Below, in pieces: positions 44,558-52,853 of a stretch of 64,000 nt of DNA. Under the pieces are notes generated by a model. That model was not told the DNA's origin and did no database searches. It saw only the letters and a list, made by a program, of their open reading frames with translations. This stretch comes from Shewanella subflava (lineage in GTDB: Bacteria > Pseudomonadota > Gammaproteobacteria > Enterobacterales > Shewanellaceae). The stretch spans positions 1 to 64,000 of the forward strand of contig NZ_JAPDMX010000003.1 of assembly GCF_025971955.1 (NCBI RefSeq), read 5' to 3'. A program made the position numbers and the translations under genes. How positions within the stretch are numbered: position 1 is the first letter of the stretch; each line of letters begins with the position of its first letter.

Positions 44558-44606
44558 GTCTTTAAATTGCCACTTTTATGTCATCTAATTTACGCTGAAC
44601 TGTCAC
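44558..44606 (+). promoter_or_regulatory. Tandem Pho boxes before phoX
   Basis: Half-sites in strict 11-bp phase: TTTGTCT (core 44558), TTGCCAC (44569), ATGTCAT (44580), a degenerate unit (44591) and CTGTCAC (44602). TTGCCAC-N4-ATGTCAT is a textbook PhoB box layout. The last half-site sits about 10 bp before an AT-rich -10 candidate (TATCTT, 44617-44622). PhoX start follows at 44699. Confidence 0.75.
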
Positions 44607-44698
44607 ACTCAGTGCTTATCTTATGTCCGGAAACTAATCTTATAAAAGCAAGTTTATTCGTTGCCGATGACAACTTAGAGATATTTAAAGGACATATT

Positions 44699-46768
44699 AT
44701 GAGCAAAGCGACTTTTGATCCCCGACGTTTTAACCAAAGTAATAACACGCCTTTTGCACAAGTGATGGAGAAGCATTTATCACGTCGTAACTTTGTTAAA
44801 AGAGGCTTAGGGATCAGTGCGATGACGGCATTTGCTGGCGTAGGCCTAACCGCTTGCGGCTCTGATGATAACGCAGTAACAACAACCCCAACCACGCCTA
44901 CCACACCGACAACACCTACTGCGCCAACAGCAAGCACTGCTGTGTTAGGTTTTGACTCGATTGCTGGCTCAAAAATTGATGCAGTCGCTGTACCAGCAGG
45001 GTATTCGGCTTATGTTTTAGCTCCTTGGGGCACGCCCCTTAATTCAAAAGCATCGGCCTGGAAGTCAGACGGTAGTAATACAGCTGAAGATCAAGCTAAT
45101 TCAGTGGGTATGCACCATGATGGGATGCATTTTTTCCCATTAAATGACGCTGGTGATGATGGCTTATTGTGTATTAACCATGAGTATATTGACCAAAACG
45201 CACTGCATCCAGCAGGGCCAACAGCAGATGCTGAAGGCAAGCGCACTGTCATTGACGAAATTCGCAAAGAAATTAATGCCCATGGCGTATCTGTGGTGCG
45301 CATTAAGCTGAATAACGGCATGTGGGAAGTGGTAGCAAACGATGCTCATAACCGTCGTTTCACCGGTGCAAGTGTGATGGATATTGCTGGCCCTATGGCG
45401 TACACCAGTTATTTAGAAACACGCTACTCACCAGATGGTAGCCAAGCCCGCGGTACCTTGAACAATTGTGGTAATGGCAGTACGCCTTGGGGGACTTATT
45501 TAACCTGCGAAGAAAACTGGCCAGGGTACTTTGTTAACAAAGGCACACTTGCAGCAGATCAATCTCGCATTGGTATTGGGACTAAAGGTACGCGTTATGG
45601 GTGGGATCATTTAGCCGGTGATGATGACGAGCGTCTCGATGAGTTTGCCCGTTTTGATATTACCCCAGTTGGTGCTAATGCCGGGCAAGATTACCGAAAT
45701 GAAGCTAACGGCCATGGTTATATTGTCGAAATCGATCCCTATAATCCCAATTCTCGTGCGGTTAAACGCACTGCTTTAGGCCGTTTTCGCCATGAAGGAT
45801 GTACCTTTGGCAAGTTAGCTGAAGGTCAGCCGATTACGTTTTATTCTGGCCATGATTCGCGATTTGAATATCTGTACAAGTTTGTCTCGGATGCTGTATG
45901 GGACCCTGCAGATGCCAATAGTAGCAATCGCATTGCCATGGGTGATAAATACATGAACGCTGGCACACTTTACGTGGCCAAGTTTAACGAAGATGGTGTG
46001 GGCGAATGGTTACCATTAACGCTTGATGCAACCACCACAGATGGCAGCACTTTAGCCAGTACGTTTGATTCACAGGCCGCAATTATTTTAAATACCGCAG
46101 GCGCGGCTGACTTAGTGGGTGCAACCCCAATGGACCGTCCTGAGTGGGCTGCTGTTGATCCATTCACTGGCAGCGTATATTTAACATTAACCAATAATAC
46201 CAAACGTAAAGACAGCACTAACCCTGCCAACCCACGTTTAAACAACAGTTTTGGTCATGTTATTCGTTGGGATGAGGGCGAAAGTGCGAGCGAATTTAGC
46301 TGGGATATTTTTGTCTTTGGCGCGCCAGCGGCGGGCGATGCAGAGACTAACTTATCGGGTTTAGATGATCTAAATCAGTTTGCTAGTCCTGACGGTTTAG
46401 CATTCGATGCGCGCGGTATTTTATGGGTACAAACCGATAATGGTGCCGACGAAGTGACATCTTACACCAACGATCAAATGCTGGCAGTAGTGCCTTCTAC
46501 TCTGGTAGATGCGGATGGTAAGCAGCAGGTGATCAGTACTGAAACCCAGGCGCAGCTGAAGCGTTTCTTTGTTGGACCGAATGACTGTGAAGTGACGGGT
46601 TTTGCTATTACGCCTGATTATAAAACGGCATTTGTGAATATTCAGCATCCAGGTAACTGGCCATATTCATCCACTGCTACTGAAGTGACTCCAGCGGGTA
46701 TGCAAGTTCGTCCTCGTGCTGCAACTGTGATGATTCGTAAAAATGATGGCAGTGAAATCGGCGTGTAA
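44699..46768 (+). CDS. phoX: PhoX-family alkaline phosphatase, Tat-exported
   Basis: A 689-residue PhoX (DUF839) enzyme: a calcium- and iron-dependent periplasmic phosphatase that releases phosphate from phosphoesters. The twin-arginine signal is SRRNFVKRGLG followed by a hydrophobic stretch and a lipobox-like LTACG, so it may also be lipidated; then a Thr/Pro linker and the beta-propeller with GMHHDGMHFFPL, CINHEYID, GTYLTCEENWPGYF, GHGYIVEIDP, GRFRHEGCTFG, YSGHDSRFEYLYKFV and RPEWAAVDPFTG. The upstream-extended frame (44516) contains the Pho boxes and is not coding. A terminator follows directly. Confidence 0.94.
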   Translation: MSKATFDPRRFNQSNNTPFAQVMEKHLSRRNFVKRGLGISAMTAFAGVGLTACGSDDNAVTTTPTTPTTPTTPTAPTASTAVLGFDSIAGSKIDAVAVPAGYSAYVLAPWGTPLNSKASAWKSDGSNTAEDQANSVGMHHDGMHFFPLNDAGDDGLLCINHEYIDQNALHPAGPTADAEGKRTVIDEIRKEINAHGVSVVRIKLNNGMWEVVANDAHNRRFTGASVMDIAGPMAYTSYLETRYSPDGSQARGTLNNCGNGSTPWGTYLTCEENWPGYFVNKGTLAADQSRIGIGTKGTRYGWDHLAGDDDERLDEFARFDITPVGANAGQDYRNEANGHGYIVEIDPYNPNSRAVKRTALGRFRHEGCTFGKLAEGQPITFYSGHDSRFEYLYKFVSDAVWDPADANSSNRIAMGDKYMNAGTLYVAKFNEDGVGEWLPLTLDATTTDGSTLASTFDSQAAIILNTAGAADLVGATPMDRPEWAAVDPFTGSVYLTLTNNTKRKDSTNPANPRLNNSFGHVIRWDEGESASEFSWDIFVFGAPAAGDAETNLSGLDDLNQFASPDGLAFDARGILWVQTDNGADEVTSYTNDQMLAVVPSTLVDADGKQQVISTETQAQLKRFFVGPNDCEVTGFAITPDYKTAFVNIQHPGNWPYSSTATEVTPAGMQVRPRAATVMIRKNDGSEIGV

Positions 46769-46782
46769 ATTTTGCGCTTAAC

Positions 46783-46808
46783 AAAAAAGCCCTTTTTAGG
46801 GCTTTTTT
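46783..46808. terminator. Bidirectional terminator after phoX
   Basis: AAAAAAGCCC (46783-46792), 6-base loop, GGGCTTTTTT (46799-46808): T runs on both strands. It serves phoX and the convergent fusion gene. Confidence 0.93.
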
Positions 46809-46848
46809 CGTTTAAGTTTATCTGTTCATTATAAAATTAGCACTTGCC

Positions 46849-49149
46849 TTAGCTGGCGTTGGCAAGGGCATAGCCCCCTTTAAGGTGGGCGACATTACAA
46901 AACCCCAGGCGCTGCATAGCTTGTGCGGCGACCAATGAGCGACTACCGCTACGGCACACCAACACCCATTCGCTACGCTTATCATGTTGATGTTGTTGCA
47001 TAAACTGCACTAAGCGCGTTAATGGTACGTTTTCGCATGAGTCTAATGAATGTTGTAAGGCATATTCGTGGGGCTCACGGATATCAATTAACTTTACTTT
47101 TAAGGCATTCAAAGCAACATCTAAGCTGGCCGCTGAGTACTCAATGATCGGGCTGAGTTTTGGACAACTGCCAGCTGGCAGTGCGCCGCAGAGGATCTCA
47201 GTGCCAATTTGGTCATCTAATTGACTGTCTATTTTGGCTTTGTGACGGACAAACTCATCTGCGCTGATAGTGCCTTGAATAACCTGTTGCAATAGCGTGT
47301 TACGTAAACATTCAGCGCTAAGATGGGTGGCAAATTCATTTTGATAGTCATGACTGGGGCAAATCAGGCTTTGCGGTGCTAGCACGGCACTTAATAACTC
47401 GATGCTGGCATACATGTCTTTTGCCGAGCTGGTTTCAAAGTTGGTTCTGCCCAAGGTGCCCATTAAAATCGTGTCGCCACAAAATGCAAATAGGGTGTTG
47501 TTGGCCAAGGTTTGTGCACCTGTAATGGGGTGACACAAAAGCAGACTAATACTGTCGGCGGTATGCCCGGGAGTAGGCACTTTAACCAGCCATTTGTCTG
47601 CTACCTTGATGTATTCAAACTGCAGGTTATTTTCACTATAGATTAGCGCGGTGTGCGGCCAGCCTAAGGCGTCAGTGTGAGCGGTTATGGCTCGCTTTAG
47701 ATTTAATAACTCACGACCGGAAACATGATCAGCATGTCCATGGGTATCAATGATCGCCACCAAGTTGAGCTGCTGGCATTGCATCAGGGTATCTAATCGC
47801 TCTGTTAGCTCAGGTAACGGATCGATAATAAACGCTTGTTTAGAAGGCGCATCGACATAAATCCAGCTGCAGCTTGCACCTGAGCGTAATTGAACTAATC
47901 CATTTAAAGGTGTTTTGTCATCCATGTTATTACCATCGAGTACCATGCAGCTTTGGGTTAGCGCGTTGGCTGCACTGGTGATGCGCGCGCAAGCTTGGTC
48001 TACTTCATCTTGGGTCATGGCTGGACCAAAAGATAATCTAATTGCCGATTCACTTTGCCAAGTGGGTAACCCCATGGCATCAAGCACAAAACTGCGGGTG
48101 ACTTTAGACGAACAAGCCGAACCCGAGCTAACCCGTATGTTGGCGGCATCAAATAAATCCATGATCTCTTTACTGCTGAAGCCTTTAATCGCGAAGTTCA
48201 ATGTGGTTGGCACACTGTTTTCAAAGCTGTGGTTAAACACGATTTGTGGAAAGGCTTGCTTAAGGGTATCAGTGAGTTGTTGACGAAATGCATGCAAAGT
48301 TTGATGGTCGGCAAAGCAAGATTCTTCTGCCATCAGCTGTTTAAAAATAACATTAATCGCTGCCATACCTGGTAAGTTTTCGGTGCCTGACCGCAGGCCG
48401 CTTTCTTGGCCACCACCAGCAATAACAGGAGTAAAAGGAGCATTTTCACGGATATAGACAAACCCAATACCTTTAGGGGCATACAGTTTATGGCCACTAA
48501 ACGGGGCGTAATCTATGCTGGTTTGGGCTAGATTCAAGGCTATTTTACCCAGCGCCTGTACGCAATCTACCATCCAAAAAATATCAGGATTAGCCTGACG
48601 AATGGTGTGTTCTAAACTGCGGAGATCTTGATATACACCGGTTTCATTATTCACTGCCATTGTGCATATCATCAGTGATTTAGAAGCATATTGACTAATA
48701 AAGGTGTGATCTAAATTACCTTGGCGATCAACTGGAATGGGGATGACTTTAGCGTTAATCCCTAGAATAGCATTCCAGTGCTTAAGCGATTCTGGCACGG
48801 CTTTATGTTCGGTCGAGCCGTACATTAAATAAAAATCTTCACCTTTTAGCTGGTTTGATACTAAGCGAGTGCGAGCACTGACCAGTGCTGACAAAATAGC
48901 GGTTTGAATCCCTTCAGTTGCCCCACTGGTAAAGATAATTTTGCCATTCTCTGAACCAATAACGTGTTTAGCGTTAGCACGGGTTTGTTCCATCAGATTT
49001 TTAGCGCGTAACCCTGTGATATGGCTTGAACTTGGGTTACCAAAAAGGTGTTCCATGGCCGATATAGCCGCATTTGCTGCTTGAGGTAATACAGGGGTGG
49101 TGGCGTTAGCATCGAGATATATTTGGCTTAAATTATTGTTATTATTCAT
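46849..49149 (-). CDS. Tri-domain fusion: cysteine desulfurase, ETHE1-like MBL hydrolase, rhodanese
   Basis: A 766-residue protein of three sulfur-handling enzymes. Residues 8-395 are a group I cysteine desulfurase: YLDANATTP, PLP Lys221 in FSGHKLYAPKG, persulfide Cys346 in SSGSACSS. Residues 410-640 are a metallo-beta-lactamase fold with H470-G-H-A-D474-H475, H529, D559 and H600, in the persulfide-dioxygenase (ETHE1/CstB) style, with GDTILMGTLGRT. Residues 670-766 are a rhodanese with active Cys732 (VCRSGSRS). Every catalytic residue looks intact. Inference: Cys-derived persulfide is passed on for oxidation to sulfite or for transfer. No signal peptide, so cytoplasmic; monocistronic. Confidence 0.88.
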   Translation of the reverse strand: MNNNNNLSQIYLDANATTPVLPQAANAAISAMEHLFGNPSSSHITGLRAKNLMEQTRANAKHVIGSENGKIIFTSGATEGIQTAILSALVSARTRLVSNQLKGEDFYLMYGSTEHKAVPESLKHWNAILGINAKVIPIPVDRQGNLDHTFISQYASKSLMICTMAVNNETGVYQDLRSLEHTIRQANPDIFWMVDCVQALGKIALNLAQTSIDYAPFSGHKLYAPKGIGFVYIRENAPFTPVIAGGGQESGLRSGTENLPGMAAINVIFKQLMAEESCFADHQTLHAFRQQLTDTLKQAFPQIVFNHSFENSVPTTLNFAIKGFSSKEIMDLFDAANIRVSSGSACSSKVTRSFVLDAMGLPTWQSESAIRLSFGPAMTQDEVDQACARITSAANALTQSCMVLDGNNMDDKTPLNGLVQLRSGASCSWIYVDAPSKQAFIIDPLPELTERLDTLMQCQQLNLVAIIDTHGHADHVSGRELLNLKRAITAHTDALGWPHTALIYSENNLQFEYIKVADKWLVKVPTPGHTADSISLLLCHPITGAQTLANNTLFAFCGDTILMGTLGRTNFETSSAKDMYASIELLSAVLAPQSLICPSHDYQNEFATHLSAECLRNTLLQQVIQGTISADEFVRHKAKIDSQLDDQIGTEILCGALPAGSCPKLSPIIEYSAASLDVALNALKVKLIDIREPHEYALQHSLDSCENVPLTRLVQFMQQHQHDKRSEWVLVCRSGSRSLVAAQAMQRLGFCNVAHLKGGYALANAS

Positions 49150-49372
49150 TTATGTTAGCTCTATACTTTTTGTGAAGAATGAAATTAATATTTCTTTTTG
49201 TTATATGTAATTTCGTTTGAGTATATTAGCAGTTTGTTATTGGGTTACAAGCCTAAAATGTGTTTCAAATAATGTGTGCCACAAACAGACTGGGTGGGGC
49301 TGCTTGATAGAAAGACAAAAGAATGAGGTTTGAGCTGAAGGGAGCAATATAAGCACTGCAGGTTTGAATCAT

Positions 49373-49400
49373 AAAAGCGACTTCACACAGTAAAGTCGCT
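49373..49400 (-). terminator. Terminator of the YhcH gene
   Basis: On the minus strand AGCGACTT-N9-AAGTCGCT (49376-49400) is followed by TTTTA, 14 bp after the stop of the next gene. Confidence 0.8.
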
Positions 49401-49413
49401 GACCAGGTAATAA

Positions 49414-49875
49414 CTAGATACGTACTTTTATCACCACTTTGCGCACTTTTTGTGGCGAAGCGCTGGTACCAGGCATGTGCATATCGCCTGGAAAGAAAAT
49501 CGCAAACATACCAGATTTTAATGGTATAAAGGCTGCGTCATCTTGGTTTGATTCGAAGTCAAACTCAGCGAAATCGTGTTTGTCGTAATAAGGTTTTGAT
49601 GGGATTTGGTCAGCGAAAGGTAAATAACCAAACTCTTCTTCGCCACTGACAACATACTGCACATCTATGTATTGTTGATGAACTTCAAAAGGCTCAATTT
49701 CACGCGGCTTGGTTTCATAATCATTCACTATTACGAACAGATCTTTACCGTCTAATTCATAGTTGCCAACGGGCTTGCTGCTAAAATCCGTCTCAGCTAA
49801 ATGCGTTAATGCAGCGGCTAAACGAGGATGCAGTTGAGTATATAGGTGACGATTTGCTAGAGTATCGACAATCAT
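49414..49875 (-). CDS. YhcH/YjgK/YiaL family protein
   Basis: A 153-residue cupin-like protein of the DUF386 family: VGNYELDGKDLFVIVNDYETKPRE, FEVHQQYIDVQYVVSGEEEFGYLP and KSGMFAIFFPGDMHMPG, with metal-ligand-like His and Glu (HQQYID, GDMHMP). E. coli relatives sit in sialic-acid or sugar loci (YhcH) or affect biofilm formation (TabA). Here it is alone, divergent from a patatin gene, so no substrate can be given. Confidence 0.88.
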   Translation of the reverse strand: MIVDTLANRHLYTQLHPRLAAALTHLAETDFSSKPVGNYELDGKDLFVIVNDYETKPREIEPFEVHQQYIDVQYVVSGEEEFGYLPFADQIPSKPYYDKHDFAEFDFESNQDDAAFIPLKSGMFAIFFPGDMHMPGTSASPQKVRKVVIKVRI

Positions 49876-49966
49876 AAGAGTTCCGTTAGATGAGTAAGCA
49901 TTAATGGGGTCTGGTGTAGGTCATAATACCACTGTTTAAATTTATCAAAAATGAGAGGATCGACAT

Positions 49967-51022
49967 TTGTCAGCATTACGACTTATAGCAGGTGAAACAG
50001 CTTTTAAGCAGATAGAAACACAAGGTCTACAGCAAAGCATGTTTACTCAGCTATTAGCCGCCTCAGGTGGGCCTAAGTGGCTGGGCATTGCAGGATTAGA
50101 TAAATATATTTTTGGTGAGTTTTTTAAAGACCGTGAAGACCCATTATATATGCTAGGTGCCTCCTCAGGAGCCTGGCGATTAGCGTGTTTAGGTCAGCAA
50201 GACCCACTTGCGGCTTATAGCAGATTCGAACATTTTTATATTAATCAACACTATGACAAGGTGCCAACCAGAGAGCAAGTGACAAGTCAGGTGCAAGCCG
50301 TGGTGGATGGTATTTTAGGTGAGCAAGCAGGGGCCGATATTATCGCTAATCCGTTATTTCGGCACCACATTATTGCTTGTCGTGCCCGCCATGTTAACCA
50401 AAGTAAATCTAAAGTCGGATTAGCGATTGGCTTAGCACTTGCCGCTGCCAGTAATAGCGTTAATCGTAAAAGTATTTCATGGCATTTTGAACGCATCATG
50501 CTAAGCCATAAAGATGCGGCATCACCGTTTGGGCGCTTGAAAGATTTACCGACTAAACAAATGATGTTAACCAGCGACAATATTCGTCAGGCCATGATGG
50601 CAACAGGGTCGATCCCGTTGTTATTAGATCCAGTTAACGTTATTGATGGTTTGCCTAAAGGGAAATATTACGACGGTGGCATTACCGATTATCATTTTGA
50701 CTTCCCCCTTCCTAAAGAAAGCGGATTAACCTTATATCCGCATTTTTATCCGCACATGAGTCCAGGTTGGTTTGATAAATCATTGGTGTGGCGTAAAGCG
50801 AAGCAAAATTATCATAATGCGCTGATATTAGCGCCATCCCGTGATTTTATTGCCTCATTGCCCTTTGGCAAAATCCCTGACCGCGAAGATTTTAAAAAGC
50901 TGGATACTGACGCGAGAATTCATTACTGGCAAACGGTTGCTCAGCAAAGTAATCAGTTGGCCGATACGTTAGCTAATATCTTAGCGAAAGGTTCGATTAT
51001 GGATCATTTAGAATCATGGTAG
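49967..51022 (+). CDS. Patatin-like phospholipase
   Basis: A 351-residue patatin-fold acyl hydrolase. The oxyanion loop is ASGGPKWLG, the nucleophile Ser66 is in LGASSGAW (GxSxG), and the catalytic Asp is in KYYDGGITDYH (DGG). It starts at a TTG with GAGAGG eight bases upstream. No signal peptide, so cytoplasmic. Substrate (phospholipid or other acyl ester) is undetermined. Divergent from the YhcH gene, 91 bp apart. Confidence 0.87.
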   Translation: MSALRLIAGETAFKQIETQGLQQSMFTQLLAASGGPKWLGIAGLDKYIFGEFFKDREDPLYMLGASSGAWRLACLGQQDPLAAYSRFEHFYINQHYDKVPTREQVTSQVQAVVDGILGEQAGADIIANPLFRHHIIACRARHVNQSKSKVGLAIGLALAAASNSVNRKSISWHFERIMLSHKDAASPFGRLKDLPTKQMMLTSDNIRQAMMATGSIPLLLDPVNVIDGLPKGKYYDGGITDYHFDFPLPKESGLTLYPHFYPHMSPGWFDKSLVWRKAKQNYHNALILAPSRDFIASLPFGKIPDREDFKKLDTDARIHYWQTVAQQSNQLADTLANILAKGSIMDHLESW

Positions 51023-51220
51023 CATTTGGTTGTTAAGTGGGTTTAGGGAATGTGAATACGCTGGTATTACAACTGACATTGGATGTTTTTTGTAGTGCAT
51101 TAGCATTAATTAATGGAATAAATTTGTTGGTTTTTTAGTCGTTGACTACACTTGTCATTATTAATGTTTGCTGTGACGTTAACTATTGATATGACTTCAC
51201 CTAAGGTGTAGGAGGCGGTT

Positions 51221-51799
51221 ATGCAATCACGTGAAATGGCGTTATTTATTCAAGATGCCGTGCTATTGCCAAATGGTCGGCTGGAGTTTCGAGTTGCACT
51301 CGCCAGTGAATTATCTTTAGTGGCGTCGGTGTTGAAAGGTGAATATGGCCTGGCAATGGCGGCGTTAAAATCTAACAGTAACTTGCCTTGCTATCGTAGC
51401 GTCACCGAATGCGAAATTATTGATTTTCATCAATTAGAAGATAATTCTTTAAGTATTGTGCTTGAGGGTAAGCAGCGCTTAAAGGTGTTATCTGCCGCTA
51501 AACAGCGCAATGGCGTATGGATAGCAAGAACCATTCCTTGTGCTAATTGGCTGCACGAACCCATTGTTGGCGAGTTTGAAATTATCAGCGCCGCATTAGA
51601 GCAGTTTTATCAGGTTAATCCTGATTTATATGGCCTTTATTCACATGTACATTTAGAAGATGCGACCTGGGTTAGCCAGCGATGGCTGGAGGTATTGCCC
51701 ATGTATAACCGAGATAAATTACGTTTGGTTGAGCAACCTAATTGCCATAAAACCATGGATTTTGTCCTACAATTACTAAAGTCCCATGTTGATGTGTAA
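51221..51799 (+). CDS. LON substrate-binding-domain protein
   Basis: A 192-residue protein resembling the stand-alone LON N-terminal domain: MALFIQDAVLLPNGRLEFRV (compare LFPL..VVLPG in Lon), FGLAMA-like GEYGLAMAAL, TECEIIDFHQLEDNSLSIVLEGKQRLKVL, and a helical C-terminal part. The ATPase and protease domains of Lon are absent. AGGAGG precedes the ATG by about six bases, a near-ideal RBS. Function unknown, perhaps substrate or ligand recognition. Confidence 0.8.
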   Translation: MQSREMALFIQDAVLLPNGRLEFRVALASELSLVASVLKGEYGLAMAALKSNSNLPCYRSVTECEIIDFHQLEDNSLSIVLEGKQRLKVLSAAKQRNGVWIARTIPCANWLHEPIVGEFEIISAALEQFYQVNPDLYGLYSHVHLEDATWVSQRWLEVLPMYNRDKLRLVEQPNCHKTMDFVLQLLKSHVDV

Positions 51800-51841
51800 C
51801 CTGATAATATAAGCTTATCTTTTATCTGTTCTTTTGTACTT

Positions 51842-52777
51842 ATGTCATCAAATTCTGTCGACGCCCCCTCAACATTAGGCGCTATTGCCGCACAACCTTC
51901 TTACGTGGTATTGCCACGTATTTCGCCATCCAATCCACCTCACTTAACGGTTTTAGATTTTCTGATGGCTAAATTTCAGCAAATTCCCCCCGCCGTGTGG
52001 GTAGAGCGTATTGAGCAAGGGAAGGTACATTGGCAGTGTGGTCAATTAATAACTGCAAAAACCCCCTATGAAGCAACCAAGCGTGTGTACTATTTTCGCG
52101 AGGTGAGTGTCGAAAAAAAAGTGCCATTTACCGAAGAAATTTTGTATCAGGACGAGCATAAAATCATTGTTTATAAACCGCATTTTTTGCCAGTTACCCC
52201 TGGTGGCGATTATGTTAATGAGTGTTTAGTGCATAGATTGCGAATTCGAACAGGTATCGACACCATAGCGCCAGCACATCGACTGGATAAAGACACCGCA
52301 GGTGTGATGTTGATGACAATTAATCCTGACACTCGCCATGCTTACCACCAACTTTTTCTAGAGGGAAGAATCAAGAAAACCTATCAAGCAGTGGCTGAAA
52401 TTAATCACAGTGTCGCATTACAGGAGTTGCCGATAAGCTGGACGGTTAAAAACCGCTTACAACGAGGCGTGCCCAGTTTTACCATGCAGGTTGTTGATGG
52501 GCCAAGTAATAGCCACTCCGAAATTAAATTGCTACAAATTAACCACGGATTGGGTTTGTTTGAGCTTGAGCCTGTAACGGGTAAAACCCATCAATTAAGA
52601 GTGCATATGCAAAGCTTAGGTTTGCCCATTTTGCATGACCGTTTTTACCCCGTATTACAGCCCAAAGGGGATGATAATTATGATCAACCGTTACAACTGT
52701 TGGCCAAGCGTTTACAGTTTATTGACCCCATTACACAGCAATTAAATGATTGGCAAACTAAAGGCTTAACTATTTAA
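51842..52777 (+). CDS. RluA-family pseudouridine synthase
   Basis: A 311-residue pseudouridylate synthase. The catalytic Asp is in APAHRLDKDTAGVMLM, and the RluA fold is shown by KIIVYKPHFLPVTPGG, GRIKKTYQAVAE and VTGKTHQLRVHMQSLGLPILHDRFYP. The N-terminal part (FQQIPPAVWVERIEQGKVHW) is an S4-like segment. The specific rRNA or tRNA target is not fixed by sequence. It follows the LON-domain gene by 42 bp. Confidence 0.88.
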   Translation: MSSNSVDAPSTLGAIAAQPSYVVLPRISPSNPPHLTVLDFLMAKFQQIPPAVWVERIEQGKVHWQCGQLITAKTPYEATKRVYYFREVSVEKKVPFTEEILYQDEHKIIVYKPHFLPVTPGGDYVNECLVHRLRIRTGIDTIAPAHRLDKDTAGVMLMTINPDTRHAYHQLFLEGRIKKTYQAVAEINHSVALQELPISWTVKNRLQRGVPSFTMQVVDGPSNSHSEIKLLQINHGLGLFELEPVTGKTHQLRVHMQSLGLPILHDRFYPVLQPKGDDNYDQPLQLLAKRLQFIDPITQQLNDWQTKGLTI

Positions 52778-52853
52778 ATTAATAACTTATTATCATTACT
52801 TCGTGATCATTATGAGTTATATTTACTCTCCGCGTTCGATTAAGGAAGGCTCC

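Noticed and set aside
44516..44698. Upstream extension of phoX by 61 codons
   Set aside because: It contains the Pho boxes and would put the Tat signal far from the N-terminus. The ATG at 44699 has AAAGGACAT just before it.
46849..49149. Fusion gene as an assembly or frameshift artefact
   Set aside because: The frame is uninterrupted with linker sequences between three complete domains and no stop near the joints; a join error would have to keep frame twice.
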